Positions 1 to 11,782 of a stretch of 64,000 bases of DNA are shown here, piece by piece. The translations under genes and the position numbers were made by a program. The notes beneath the pieces were generated by a model that was not told where the DNA came from, did no database searches, and saw only the letters and a list, made by a program, of their open reading frames with translations. Positions within the stretch are counted from its first letter, which is position 1. Each line of letters starts with the position of its first letter. The stretch covers positions 1,923,130 through 1,987,129 of the forward strand of contig CM038719.1 of assembly GCA_021613375.1 (NCBI GenBank). Reading direction: 5' to 3'. Source of the DNA: Megaleporinus macrocephalus (taxonomy: Eukaryota; Chordata; Actinopteri; Characiformes; Anostomidae).

Positions 1-1029
1 GTAGACGTACGGCAGCTTAACCCACGTACTAGTAATCTGGTTAGAAAGACAGAGAAATAAGAGAAAACATTAAACTACTACTGAAAGAAACATGATACAC
101 GTGTTAATAACCTATAAATAATCTATAAGATCAGATAAACAGGTAAACAGGTGCTGTCCTGCTGCTGTGTTGATGAAGCTCTACGGGATGTTTGATCTTC
201 AAGGTCTCGTGTATAGCAGTTGTGCTGTTGTGATCATCTCCACTGTGCAGAGCTGACAGAGCACCACACTGTTGTGCTTCTGTGTGAAACGCTCCCACAA
301 CGTTAGATGAACGTGAGAGATTGCTTGTAGCTGCAGCTCACGCTCCGGATAAATCCATGCTTTTAGGAGGAGCGGCCACCTTAGCATCGAGGCACGTTAT
401 ACTAATCGACGGTATTTTGTAATCAAAAAATATATATAATGTAGGAGTTTGAGTGAGACACTGAGGCAAAGTTGACTTTATAACCAAAAATCCCGAGTAG
501 GAAACTTTATTTTCTACTAAAAACAGAATCACTAAACCAACAACTCCTCATTAGAGCAGACAGAGAGTCGACTCACCGCTAAGAACATAAACAGAGTTCT
601 TTCCTCAGAACCAACTTAAAGAACCAGCAACAGCCTGATTAACACAGTGTCTGTGTATGAATACATATATGAATACATATATATACATATATATATATAT
701 GAATATATATATATATAGGTGTGTGTTTAATTTATTTTGTAATACAGTTGTCTTCTATAATACATTTGTGATATTTTCTATCTTCTCATAGAAAATAAAT
801 CAGAAAATAAAAAACTATTTAACAAAATGTTGAAATTTTGATATCTTCACTTCTCACGTAAAGTAAAAAGGCAATAGTGATATATATGTGATATATTTAT
901 ATCTTGATATATATCGATATTGACTAATGTGAAAAAATGATCATGATAAGATTTTTCCCATATCGTCCAGCCCTAAGTGTATGTAAAATAATTAGTAAGC
1001 GAATGTTTGTGTGGGTTGTTTCTGTGCAG
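1..1029. other. Intron of copy 1, no exon recognised
   Basis: No coding exon is recognisable upstream of the acceptor at 1028-1029. The S6 exon that should precede the TRP-helix exon is not visible here and probably lies left of the window. The stretch holds an AT-rich simple-repeat tract (about 655-720, built on ATATAC/ATATAT) and, at about 955-975, a sequence resembling the terminal end of a widespread teleost MITE (reverse complement of TAGGGCTGGACGATATGG). Short open frames here have no codon or motif support. Confidence 0.5.
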
Positions 1030-1211
1030 CTACACGTTTAGTAAAGTCCAGGAACACAGCGACGTGCACTGGAAGTTCCAGCGCTACAACCTGATAGTGG
1101 AGTATCATTCCCGACCATGCCTGGCACCGCCCTTCATCATCTTCTCCCACCTGAACCTCTTCATCAAGAGGATCATTCGCAAAGTCCCTTCTATCAAGAT
1201 CAAGCACTTCA
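1030..1211 (+). CDS. trpm4: Copy 1 exon: end of S6, TRP helix
   Basis: The acceptor is TTTCTGTGCAG and the donor is A|GTACGT. The first base completes a serine codon split across the intron. The exon encodes [41 protein letters not shown], the TRP domain that couples the lower gate to the cytosolic ring in TRPM channels. It ends in a basic stretch ([15 protein letters not shown]). The gene 2 homologue is 41930-42150, where that basic tail is replaced by an Asn/Gln/Glu-rich insertion. Confidence 0.88.
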
Positions 1212-3291
1212 GTACGTAAACCGCGAGGGTCTGGCTCCAAGTGGTCCGCAGCACTGCACGATTTGTTGTTTCTTATATTCTTCTGTAGCACTTGTATGAC
1301 TGTGAGTGCAGTGATCCAGTCTAAGGGGGCTTGAGGGGCTTGAGACCACTGATGTGTCTAGAAGTTACAGGGAGTGTGCTTCCAGTTTTCACTTTGTTGG
1401 TTTTCTCTCTGCTTCTTGTCCATCAGTGCTGGAGCTCCGGGGCAGGCAGGCCAGCAGGCTCAACACATGGGAGGCAGTGCAGAAGGAGAATCTGATTTCA
1501 ACCCAGAGCAAGAAACTGCGGGACAGCGACACGGAGCGACTCAAACGCACGTCTGCCAAGTCAGTCCTGCTTTACCTTCTGAGCTTGACCATCTCTCTGT
1601 CTTAGGCCTACCTGAGCAATGCAGTACTGAGGTTAAGAGTGTTCACACAGCCTGCAGGAGCAGCAATCCAGACCTGGTGTGCAGAAGTTTGGCTGTTTTG
1701 GTGAAATCAAGTGCACACCCTCTTCTGTTTATCTGCTGAATTTAACAGATCAAAGATAGAGAATCACACAGTGTGGCCAGTGTAAAAATCAGGGCACTTC
1801 TAATATGGTGACCCCTAAGCCCCTACACCCTACCCCCAACCGTCTGAAAAAAGCAAAATAAGGTTCCTCCTTATAAATAACCGAACATGACACAGCTCCG
1901 TCTGCGCTTCAGAGGAATATGTAGACGACACGCCCGAGGAGCGTCACGTTAATGAATCAGAATCAGAATCAGAAATACTTTATTGATTTCAGGGGGAAAT
2001 TGCAGTTTTTACAGTAGCAGTCGGTTATGTAGAAGAATAAACACTCTAATAATAATTTACAACAAAAAAGAAATTTGTAGTATGTACACATATATAAGTC
2101 TTATAATACAATAGAAGAATAAATGTATATAATATATAAATGTCAAAACTCGCGCACAAAAACGCGAGATATAAAATCTTTTTTTTATAAAAAAATATAA
2201 AAAAAGATATAAAACTATAAAGATATAAAACTGTTTCTCTCGTGAATGTAAATGTTAAACTGGCGAGATTTTCATAAACACACTCACACTTTCTTCCTCC
2301 TTTAATACTTTGTTTCTCTCGCGATTTGATATTTTTCCTCGCACGCTAAGTGCAATACCACCGGCTGCTCTCTGCGTGCGAGAGAAAGATTAGCTCTCGA
2401 GTTTTCAGGGGGTGGGGTTTGACAGTTTGGGGGGGACATGAGCTTCCATCGTGACTCAGCAAACAAGCTAGTGGTGGTAGCCTAACGCTAGCTAGCTGTT
2501 TCTAGCGTCGCCACAGTGGGCGGTATGATCCTACAGTTAAGCCCCACCCACTTAGAGAGAAGATATGATTGGTCAGTTTTACTGTTTGAAGTTGGTATGG
2601 TGCTGAGTTATAACTACCTGGCCCCCTCTGTACATGAACAGCGGGACCACCAATCACCAACATTCTGTGGAGGCATCACAGTCCTTATAGGGGGAGACCC
2701 AGACTCACAGGCTTCCACTTAACCCCTCACACTCCAACACAGACTGAATAGACACAATTGAATAATTTATTAGTCTTTATTTTTATAATTGTTTAGATGT
2801 TGATTGTCAAACTGTAAGTAGATAAAATAAAATTTTATATATATATATAATGACGGTGCCCCACTTGGTAATCGGAAATTGTGCACTCAGGTCTGCATGT
2901 TTATATAGTTGTCTGTTATTTTCACTTAGTAAATTAACAAAGCATGTCATTTGGGTGATCAAACAAGATGTTTTGAGAAGTTGCTCGTTGGCCAATGTGC
3001 ACAAGAGGTAGAACTCACTCGTCATATATTTATATTAATTTTTTATTTTTATTTTTTTGACCTCCTGTCCTCATGAACACTGCAAACACACACATTATCT
3101 ATCTACATATATATATATATATATCACCAATATATCCAGATATGTGTGGACGAGGCCTCAGTTCCTTTTACTGCCAAATTTGTTTTCTGCCAGGTGGCCT
3201 GTGGGAACTGTCACTTGGGCAACTCTCGCTATGTGTGCGCAAGAACAGAAGACGTACAGAATGTTGAGGCTTGCTGAATTGGATGCCACCG

Positions 3292-3365
<74 letters not shown>

Positions 3366-3558
3366 CTGTAGTGGTATGGACATGTGGCCCTCACAAATAC
3401 TTCAATGGTCTTCACTTGAGCTTATGTTTTGTTTTCCATAAATCAAAAATGTTTGTCTTTTAGATTCTGAGGTTACGGTTAGTGTTTATATTATTTAGAC
3501 ACAATAAAACAAAGTTCAATGAAAGCTGTGGATGACCTCACAAATATAAAAATAATAA

Positions 3559-3593
<35 letters not shown>

Positions 3594-6175
3594 GGTGGAC
3601 AACGTACTGAAGCAGATGGCAGAGATTCGAGACCACGACCGCAGGTTGAGAATGCTGGAGTCTGAGGTTAGTAAAGACTAAGTCCTAATTTACCACATCA
3701 AGTAATCAAGACTTGTTCTGTGTGCGTGTGTGTGTGCGCGTGTGTGTGTGTGTGCGCGTGTGTGTGTGTGTGCGTGTGCGCGTGTGTGTGTGTGGGTGTG
3801 TGTGTGTGTGCGTGCTGCATACTGTATGTGTCTGCGAGCATCTCAGTTAAGCAACAGCTGTTTGCCTGCTCAGCACAGACTGCAGACCATCCGTCATCTC
3901 ACTGTCTCCACACTCTACACCTCTCCCAGCCAACCAACACCAAGACCACCAGCACCAGCACCAGCACACGCTCAGCTCACATTTAGTCTCATTCATTCAC
4001 ATTTCAGTGCTTCAGCAGTTTCTTTCCTTTCCAGTGTTACAGGGTCTCAGGATTATTTCCAGTGTTACAGGGTCTCAGGATTATTTCCAGTGTTACAGGG
4101 TCTCAGGATTATTTCCAGTGTTATAGGCTCTCAGGATTATTTCCAGTGTTATAGGCTCTCAGGATTATTTCCGGTGTTACAGGGTCTCAGGATTATTTCC
4201 AGTGTTATAGGGTCTCAGGATTATTTCCAGTGTTATAGGCTCTCAGGATTATTTCCAGGGTTACAGGGTCTCAGGATTATTTCCAGTGTTACAGGGTCTC
4301 AGGATTATTTCCAGGGTTATAGGCTCTCAGGATTATTTCCAGTGTTATAGGCTCTCAGGATTATTTCCAGTGTTACAGGGTCTCAGGATTATTTCCAGTG
4401 TTACAGGGTCTCAGGATTATTTCCAGTGTTACAGGGTCTCAGGATTATTTCCAGTGTTATAGGCTCTCAGGATTATTTCCAGGGTTACAGGGTCTCAGGA
4501 TTATTTCCAGTGTTATAGGCTCTCAGGATTATTTCCAGTGTTATAGGCTCTCAGGATTATTTCCAGTGTTACAGGGTCTCAGGATTATTTCCGGTGTTAT
4601 AGGCTCTCAGGGTTATTTCCAGTGTTATAGGGTCTCAGGATTATTATCATTCAGACTGGTTTGATGTGAACTGGTTAATTGTAGAGACATTTGCTGACAA
4701 ACAGGAGAGTTTGAAAGTTTTGTAAGTTATACAGATCAGAATTGTGTGTTTGGGTTTCACTAGAAAACACAATATTATTTTTACTTTGTGTCTGAAACGC
4801 TCTGTTACAGCTCCTGTGTCTTTAAGCCCTGTCTCTTAATGAGCCCAGTGTGTAAAGCAGTACCAACATCCTGTTACAAGTTTAGTCTGTAAGGGCAGCC
4901 AATACAGATTGTGTTACAAGATGATGTCACCTTGTAACAGAGAAAAGGGCTGGAATTCCAATGAGGCAGATGAGAACGTTTACACACACACACATATATA
5001 TATATGTGGGTGTGTGTGTGTGTTGTTCAGGCCAGCCAGTAAACAATAGCATTAATTCACCTCCTCTGTTTTGTGTGTCTGTCTGTTTATCTGCTCTCCA
5101 GATGGAGTTCTGCTCTAGCTCCCTCGTGTGGATAATGGAAGGATTAGCTCAGGGTAACCTGATCAAAGCCACTCGTCCTCCTCCTCTTCACAGAGGTACT
5201 GCCCACTCAACCCCCCCCCTCTCCTGCTCTCTCTCTCTCTCTCTCTCTCTCGCTCGCTCGCTCAGTGCAACTGTGCTCTATCTGTCGTACTGCGACAGCA
5301 TTTCTAGGCTTATGTTTCTCAGTGACTTAACAGAGTTCTGCTTATTTTAGATCACCCTTATATATACACACTGCTGAAACAGGCCTGGTGAGGCTCTTAG
5401 GACTGATTTATATTCGGCACTGCATGTCTAGAGATGACTGCGATTGGACTACTGTCCCTTCACTGGCGTCCATAGAGTCAAAATCACACATAGTACAAAT
5501 AAAACTACTTAAATGTTTAAGGTCAGTCATCCTGTAAACCCCTCTCGTTCAGTGGAGCTTAGATTTCACAGCGTGCTAGAGTGGAATTGGCTGGATTTCT
5601 ACACTGATCACTAATAAAACGTGGTTTGATTTTGTTGAAGTCTCAATTATAGACAAACACAATCTACTAACACACAGACTGCTTCTGTTATTGAGCACAT
5701 TGAGTAACATCCACAGTTCAGACTAAATTAAGTGAAGCTTTATCAGCATCACCTCCACCAGACGTTCCCTGTAGCTGCTAATGAGTTCTGCACAATGTCG
5801 AGGAGGATCTTAAGCTGTTCCTCCTGAAAATGTGTTTCAGTTCATCAGTATTTCTGGGATGTCTTGCTTGCACAGCCCTTTTCAGGTCATATACCACAGA
5901 GTTAAGGTCGGGACTCTGGTTATTTCGATATCTTGTTTTTCAGCTCATATGATTGACTTGTGTGCTTTGGGTTTACTGTCTATGCAACACCCAGCATATC
6001 TTCAGCCTGAGGTTTTTCGACTGCTGCCCCTACACAAATGTTTTGACGTGCGCGCGCGTGTGTGTGTGTGTGTGTGTGTTATTAGTTTTGTTCGATTGTG
6101 TGTGTTATTAGTGTAGTTGGATTGTTTGTGTGTTATTAGTGTAGTTTGTGTGTGTGTGTGTTATTAGTTTAGTTA

Positions 6176-6210
<35 letters not shown>

Positions 6211-6557
6211 GTGTGTTATTAGTTTAGTTAGATTGTGTGTGTGTGTGTGTGTGTGTTTGGTGTGTTATTAGTTTAGTTAGATTGTGTGTGTGGGTTATTA
6301 GTGTAGTTAGATTGTGTGTGTGTGTGTTATTAGTTTAGTTAGATTGTGTGTGTGTGTTTGGTGTGTTATTAGTTTAGTTAGATTGTGTGTGTCTGTCTGT
6401 GTGTTATTAGTTTAGTTAGATTGTGTGTGTGTTTGTGTGTTATAAGTTTAGTAAGATTGTGTGTCATTAGTTATATTGTGTCATTTAATTGCATTGTAAG
6501 TGTGTGTTATTAGTTTAGTTAGATTGTGTGTGTGTTTGTGTGTTATTAGTGTAGTTA

Positions 6558-6594
<37 letters not shown>

Positions 6595-7886
6595 GTGTGT
6601 TATTAGTTTAGTTAGATTGTGTGTGTGTCTGTGTGTTATAAGTTTAGTAAGATTGTGTGTCATTAGTTATATTGTGTCATTTAATTGCATTGTGAGTGTG
6701 TGTTATTAGTGTAATTAGATTGTGTGTGTGTGTGTGTTTGGTGTGTTATTAGTTTAGTTAGATTGTGTGTGTGTCTGTGTGTTATAAGTTTAGTAAGATT
6801 GTGTGTCATTAGTTATATTGTGTCATTTAATTGCATTGTGAGTGTGTGTTATTAGTTTAGTTAGATTGTGTGTGTGTTATTAGTTTAGTTAGATTGTGTG
6901 TGTGTTATTAGTTTAGTTAGATTGTGTGTGTGTGTGTGTGTGTTATTACGTTAGTTAGATTGTGTGTGTGTGTGTCATTAGTTTAGTTAGATTGTGTGTG
7001 TGTGTGTGTTTTATTAGTTTAGTTAGATTGTGTGTGTGTGTGTTTTATTAGTTTAGTTAGATTGTGTGTGTGTGTGTGTCATTAGTTTAGTTAGATTGTG
7101 TGAGTGTGTGTGTGTGTTATTAGTTTAGTTAGGTTGTGTGTGTGTTAGTAGTTTAGTTAAATTGTGTGTGTGTGTGTTATTAGTTTAGTTAGATTGTGTG
7201 TGTGTTATTAGTTTAGTTAGATTGTGTGTGTGTTAGTAGTTTAGTTAAATTGTGTGTGTGCTATTAGTTTAGTTAGATTGTGTGTGTGTGTTTGTGTGTG
7301 TGTGTGTTATCAGTTTAGTTAGATTGTGTGTGTGTGTTATTAGTTTAGTTAGGTTGTGTGTGTGTGTTAGTAGTTTAGTTAGATTGTGTGTGTGTTAGTA
7401 GTTTAGTTAAATTGTGTGTGTGCTATTAGTTTAGTTAAATTAGGTGTGTGTGTTATTAGTTTAGTTAGATTGTGTGTGTGTTATTAGTTTAGTTAGATTG
7501 TGTGTGTGTTATTAGTTTAGTGAAATTGTGTGTGTTTGTGTTATTAGTTTAATTAGATTGTGTGTGTGTGTGTGTTATTAGTTTATTTAAATTGTATGTG
7601 TTTGTAATTAGTTTATATTGTGTGTGTGTGTGTGTGTGTGTCCTAGTAGGTTAGTTAGACTGTGTGTGTGTGTGTGTGTGTGTTCAGTCCACTTCCTTTG
7701 TCTAGCAGTTGTGTGTTTTTGTGTTTAGTGAGCATTCCTGGGAAAACAGTTCACTGAGGTGTCGTTTTGTTAAAGTTTATAAAGTTAATGAAGCGTTAAA
7801 GAGCTTCACCTGGAGGTCCAGTACTGATCTGTCTTGTGTTCGGTGTTTCAGATATGATCCCGATTTCCCCCTCTTCACCAAGTTGA
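1030..7886 (+). CDS. trpm4: TRPM4/5-like cation channel, copy 1, 3' part (5 coding exons, partial)
   Basis: This is the C-terminal end of a Ca2+-activated monovalent cation channel of the TRPM4/TRPM5 branch, a plasma-membrane tetramer. Five exons join without a phase break: 1030-1211, 1427-1559, 3594-3666, 5102-5195 and 7852-7886 (517 nt, 171 residues plus TGA). They encode the end of S6 and the TRP helix ([12 protein letters not shown], then [17 protein letters not shown]), a linker with [13 protein letters not shown] and [10 protein letters not shown], the coiled coil ([18 protein letters not shown]), a [13 protein letters not shown] segment like the end of TRPM4, and a proline/serine tail ending SPSSPS. 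The linker and coiled coil look closer to TRPM4 than to TRPM5 from memory of the family, so the symbol is tentative. All domains before S6 lie outside the window. It is tandem with gene 2 on the same strand. Confidence 0.85.
1427..1559 (+). CDS. trpm4: Copy 1 exon: connecting helix linker
   Basis: The acceptor is CCATCAG and the donor AA|GTCAGT; phases 1 and 2 match the neighbouring exons. It encodes [13 protein letters not shown] followed by [17 protein letters not shown], matching the conserved WE-V-KEN and SD-ERLKRT-K signatures of TRPM4. Gene 2 carries the close homologue at 42421-42553. Confidence 0.87.
1795..2845 (+). mobile_element. Interspersed element, family A (copy 1 intron)
   Basis: The stretch 2516-2845 is closely similar to 12375-12640, and 2300-2440 matches the reverse complement of about 50590-50720. 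The shared features are a GC-richer core with repeated CTCGCG words, the block CTGTACATGAACAGCGGGAC, and an end reading TGTCAAACTGTAAGTAGATA followed by a TA run. It has no recognisable protein. A LINE-tail-like insertion at about 1949-2005 lies inside it. Family assignment is not possible by eye; a non-autonomous DNA transposon is the best guess. Confidence 0.55.
1949..2005 (+). mobile_element. RTE/Rex3-like LINE 3' tail
   Basis: An (AATCAG)n run is followed by AAATACTTTATTGATTTCAG and GGGGAAATTGCAG. This is the form of 3' end that trails many truncated RTE/Rex3-type LINE copies in fish. Only the tail is present. Confidence 0.45.
3294..3363. repeat. (TG)n microsatellite
   Basis: An almost uninterrupted run of about 34 TG units in the copy 1 intron. 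Another TG tract (3562-3590) forms the tract right before the coiled-coil exon acceptor, and an impure one lies at 3718-3812. Confidence 0.95.
3594..3666 (+). CDS. trpm4: Copy 1 exon: C-terminal coiled coil
   Basis: Between a (GT)n-TAG acceptor and a GAG|GTTAGT donor this exon encodes [18 protein letters not shown] then RMLESE, a heptad-patterned helix corresponding to the tetramerising C-terminal coiled coil of TRPM4. Related but damaged sequences occur at 42902-42947 and 43119-43188 in gene 2, and at about 58254-58315 and 58626-58691 in copy 3. Confidence 0.85.
4031..4645. repeat. 28-bp minisatellite, about 22 copies
   Basis: The unit is CCAGTGTTACAGGGTCTCAG plus GATTATTT (28 bp). Copies differ mainly by TTACAGGG versus TTATAGGC and a few G/A changes. 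It is intronic in copy 1. Because 28 is not a multiple of three and no frame contains a stop, it produces a long artefactual open frame. The homologous intron of copy 3 (58740-59000) is otherwise near-identical but has only about one related unit, so the array probably expanded in copy 1 after duplication. Confidence 0.95.
5102..5195 (+). CDS. trpm4: Copy 1 exon: post-coiled-coil segment
   Basis: The acceptor is CTGCTCTCCAG and the donor G|GTACTG. It encodes [18 protein letters not shown] and a proline-rich continuation (TRPPPLHR). In mammalian TRPM4 the equivalent stretch follows the coiled coil and is also Pro-rich. A decayed copy with deletions is at about 61238-61315. Gene 2 has only a very divergent counterpart near 47618-47666. 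Confidence 0.75.
6056..7690. repeat. Complex (GT)n / TTATTAGTTTAGTTAGATTG minisatellite
   Basis: A ~1.6 kb array made of a conserved 20-base core TTATTAGTTTAGTTAGATTG alternating with (GT)n of variable length; unit length ranges from about 28 to 60 bp and there are several dozen copies. A longer sub-unit containing GTCATTAGTTATATTGTG is repeated three times between 6470 and 6840. It fills most of the last intron of copy 1 (5196-7851). Confidence 0.95.
7852..7886 (+). CDS. trpm4: Copy 1 terminal coding exon
   Basis: The acceptor is TGTGTTTCAG. The frame set by the previous exon gives [11 protein letters not shown] and a TGA at 7884-7886. The same intron end and exon start recur at 48571 (gene 2) and about 61826 (copy 3), which supports homology. 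A longer open frame in another phase runs to 7966 ([11 protein letters not shown]...), but that phase does not join the previous exon. Confidence 0.7.
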
Positions 7887-8178
7887 CCGAGCTGACGGAG
7901 CGACCGGACAGACGGCACACACAGACACACACTCACATTCCGGTTGTCTCACTCTCGTGGTCATAGCAGAGACAGAGACAAGTTTGAGACTTTTTTATAT
8001 GTTTGTTCACCTCACAGGTGTTGTTCATTTTCCTGACGGGACTGTATGTCCCCTTAACTGTCCCCAAAGTCCTCTCTGTAAAAACCCCCGCTTCCCACTT
8101 TTCACTGTAATAAGCACTACGACTTCATAGCATTCCTTTATGAACGAGGGTGATGGGGTTTTAATGTTCTGCCTTAAA

Positions 8179-8184
8179 AATAAA
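8179..8184 (+). promoter_or_regulatory. AATAAA polyadenylation signal, candidate for copy 1
   Basis: A consensus AATAAA lies about 295 bp after the copy 1 stop. The surrounding block (GGGGTTTTAATGTTCTG) is repeated after the gene 2 and copy 3 stops at about 49730 and 62140, so the 3' UTR was part of the duplicated unit. Confidence 0.5.
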
Positions 8185-8189
8185 GGTTA

Positions 8190-9810
8190 TAACTACAGGC
8201 TTCTCGTGCGTCCTGGAAAACCATTATTTCAACATTTTCCTTTAGCTAAGACTGAACTGCTGAATCCGAGCCCCCCGAAATAGACAACAGTGTCTTCTGA
8301 ACGGGCAAAGGATCGTAACGTTGCAGTGAGGGATTGTGTAAGAGAGTTTTAAATAGGCTCGGTTATGTTTTGACACATGGCAAAGTGACGTCCCATGCCA
8401 GCACACGCAGGATAGTTGACGATAGTTAAACCAATCAAAGAAGACCAATCTAACGCTCAACAGGCCTAACATAACAAATGGTTTCTCCAAGTTTAACACA
8501 AAATGCCAATTTAATGTCTGAATAGAATCTCTTATTAGAGCACACATTACAAATCAGCACTCCTCTTAGCTTAAAACTAAGCTAGGACTATTTGAGATGA
8601 AACACATAAAACACCTGGACTGGCTGCGGGGGGTTGTTGACTGTGATGTTTGTTTGATGTTATAAAAAGTTGAGTCGTCCAAAAACTTTAGAAAAGACAG
8701 ACAGGGAAAAAAAATACAAGAAAGGAACAATGGCTACATGACCTGGACGTGGCAGAAAGAGGGCGCTATCACTGACGCCCACCAGATTCCTGAGAAGGCA
8801 GGTGGCCAGAAACTCTCAAGTGAGCACAAAAGACGGCAGCGCTGAGGTTCCAGTTTCCATCCATTCACCAAAAAGCAGAAGATCAGTCTCCAGTCTGCTC
8901 AAAACCATGTAAAGAAGCCACAGAAGTTTGGGGGTTCTCTTCTGCCGAGCGATGAAACAAACCTGGAGCTTTTTGGGGGCCTGTGGTTTAGCAGGACGTC
9001 CGAAGGAGAAATCTCTGAAGATGCTGAGGTTTGATAAAGAAATTGTAAATAGCACAGCAGCTAAGAAGACCATGAGAGCACAATTGGGTTTGTAGGGAAG
9101 AAGTTTACACAGATAGGGAAGAGCGAAGTTGTTAGAAGTATTGTATGTGTGTAGCAGGTCTCCAAAATAATATAATATTTTATTGGAAGCCAGGGGAGAC
9201 TTTGGGGAGACTTTGTGACCCGGTATGAGTGAGAAGACCTTTAATGTATATATGAAGTGTGTGATAATAATAATAATAATAATTATAACTTTACTGGTGG
9301 CAGCTTAAAGTGCTTCAACCTACAGATCTACAGCGGTAGTTTAAACTACACTGTGTGGCCTGATGGTCCGTACACACCAACGAAGTTACCTGTACAGCTA
9401 CAACTATGGTTTAAAGAAACTCACATCGTGACTACATGGTTTTAGGTTGTTAGCAACTATCCAACTTTTGGGGAACACATCACTGAGAAGCCATACTTTG
9501 CATGTTGTGCATGGAATTCTTCAAAATAGAGAGATGGAACAGGTTGGAAGGTGGGTGGTGTACTGAGAGCTCCTTTGGCGAGGCAGGATGGCTGCCTTCC
9601 TGTCCTGCTGAATGCTGGTGGAAGACGGACCATCAGGGCCTCCTCCTCACCTGACACCAACCAGTTCTTCTCTTCATTCGCACCATCTGCTACAACCTCA
9701 ACCTCTGCACCTCTGTATCATCCAGGTGTACCAGCATTGAGATATGATGGGACTGTTTCAGTTCACTCCTACCTCAGTTAGAGTCTGCCTCTACCTGTGA
9801 AGTATCTAAA
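8190..9810. other. Intergenic, no gene recognised
   Basis: No exon, transposase or RNA gene was recognised. The minus-strand open frame at 8816-9073 and the others nearby have no family signature I can name. Part of 8140-8230 shares words with 49710-49810, consistent with duplicated 3' flank of the channel gene. Confidence 0.4.
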
Positions 9811-9814
9811 GCTT

Positions 9815-10032
9815 TTACCTTCCAGACTTCAAACAGAGGTTCTCTCAACTATTACTCTGAGCTAGGCTTAATAACCTGTAAGTACTGTTTGACCAGAGGA
9901 GGACAGGTCTCCTCTTGAGTCTTGGTTCCTTCAAAGGTTTCTTCCTCCAGTCTTGAGGAAGTTTTTCTTGCCTCTGGCTTGCTCACAGGGGGATACATGT
10001 TGTAACAGTATGAATTGAATTGAATTGAACTT
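9815..10032 (+). mobile_element. LINE 3'-end type interspersed repeat
   Basis: Contains TTGAGTCTTGGTTCCTTCAA, GGTTTCTTCCTCCAGTCTTG, GGAAGTTTTTCTTGCCTCTG and a (GAATT)n tail. This wording is widespread at 3' ends of fish L2/Rex-type retroelements. A related segment lies in the opposite orientation at about 29690-29925. Confidence 0.5.
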
Positions 10033-10705
10033 TCTGAGGTGACCAAAACAGCATTTCCTCAGAAGTCACGCAAGACAAGTAGATATATGTACCGCTGCAT
10101 CTGTTGAAGCTTGAAGCTTTGGAGGAGGCCTTCAGGATCATTACCTGTTCAGGCCTGCAAGAACATTATAGAGAAAAGTGTTCTTATATAACTGGCAATA
10201 CAGTATTGGAGAAGTAATTTCATGCTAGATCATAAACCTCAGCTACAGGAATTTGTTTACACTTACAGGCTAAATTTATGCAAATCTCATCAATGATTTG
10301 TTGCAACAGGAGCATGTAAAACCATGTTTTCCTGCCAGCTACTGCTCAGCGGGCTGTAAATTGCTGCTGCATCGTGTGTGGCTGTTCTGAATTTGCATGC
10401 TTGTGTTTACATTAAAGAAATTCGGTGTATGTACTATTATATGTAATCTAGGCTGAGAGAACTGCAGTGGTTGATAGATACCTTGTGTAGGTTATGGCTG
10501 TGAACCCACATGTACAGTTATCTGCAAGATAATAGCAGTTGGTTCAAAACAACTGAGAACAAGCTCAACCCTCATAATAGCTTTTATTTGTTTGGGGTCA
10601 TTGTTCAGCTGATACACTCATTTCCAGGACATTTCGTCTCCAGCATAAGGCCACATGACCTCTTCCCATATTCTGATATATTCAAACTGGTCCGTGGTGC
10701 CTGGT

Positions 10706-10735
10706 ATCAATTAATCAATCAACCTTTATTTTAGC
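10706..10735 (+). mobile_element. Possible retroelement tail
   Basis: TTAATCAATCAACCTTTATT followed by TTAG is the kind of short (TCAA)n-CCTTTATT tail found at the end of truncated fish retroelements. It is short and could be coincidental. Confidence 0.3.
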
Positions 10736-10789
10736 TCGGAAATACACTGAAGGGTGACCCTCATTTGCAATGCAGCCGAGCATTTACAT

Positions 10790-11420
10790 TTTAAGGGATT
10801 GAAAACAAAACAAACAAAAAAAATAATAATAAATAAAATGTGAATTTTAAAATAAACATTTATTATAGAATAAAATATAAATGTAAAAATATTTTAGAAG
10901 AAATTAATAAAATAATATAAAATAAACATAAAATACACAAAAATAAACAAATAAGATAAGAAAAATGTAAATACTAATAAAATAAACTTATTCAAAACAA
11001 TCACGATAGAAAAACATAAAATAAAAGAATATAAAATAAACATAAAATACATAAAAATAAACAAATAAGATAATAAAAATTGAAATACTAATAAAATAAA
11101 CTAATTCGAAACAATCATGATAGAAAAACATCACATAGAAGAATATAAAATAAACATAAAATACATAAAAATAAACAAAAAAGATAATAAAAATTCAAAT
11201 ACTAATAAAATAAACTCATTCAAAACAATCACGATCGAAAAACATCAAATAAAAGAATATAAAATAAATATAAAATACATAAAAATAAACAAATAAGATA
11301 AAAATTTAAATACTAATAAAATAAACTCATTCAAAACAATCACGATCGAAAAACATCAAATAAAAGAATATAAAATAAACATAAAATACATAAAAATAAA
11401 CAAATAAGATAATAAAAATC
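10790..11420. repeat. AT-rich tandem repeat, ~115-bp unit, about 4-5 copies
   Basis: The unit includes ATAAACATAAAATACATAAA, AATAAACAAATAAGATAATA, ACTAATAAAATAAACT and AACAATCACGATAGAAAAAC. Copies begin near 10890, 11010, 11125, 11245 and 11335. Purine-rich on the + strand (almost no T-rich codons), no stop-free frame. It splits the Tc1 remnant. Confidence 0.85.
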
Positions 11421-11782
11421 GTGCTTATGGTTCGTCTCACAAACTGTCTGTGGCCTTTAGACCTGATAAGAACAGTCTTGCTCTCATCTGTCCATAGAAT
11501 GTTGGGCCACTTCTCTTTAGGCCAGTCAATGTTTTCTTTGGCAAACTGTTAACTCTTCAACACGTTTTTCTTTCTAGTTTGGCATCACGTAGGCGTCTTC
11601 TGATTGGTGCAGTACTCAGAGGTAACTGAAGATCTTTGATTTCCCTGGAGTTGATCATTGGGCACTTCTTTGCCATTGTTGTTATTCTATAATCTGCGTG
11701 GATGGTAGTATTTCTTTTCCTACCACATGCTTTGGGTTTTGTTTTGACATCATTTTAGCTGAGCTGCCAATTATTTTCTGCA

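Noticed and set aside
1374..1739. 121-codon open frame on the + strand
   Set aside because: Frame-shifted shadow of the real exon 1427-1559; it crosses the donor site and lacks family similarity.
3730..4664. Open frames of 206 and 88 codons with [22 protein letters not shown] repeats
   Set aside because: Artefact of the stop-free 28-bp intronic minisatellite; the paralogous intron lacks it.
7887..7966. Longer terminal reading frame for copy 1 ([16 protein letters not shown]...)
   Set aside because: That frame is out of phase with the preceding exon; the in-phase reading stops at 7886, matching the phase used in gene 2 and copy 3.
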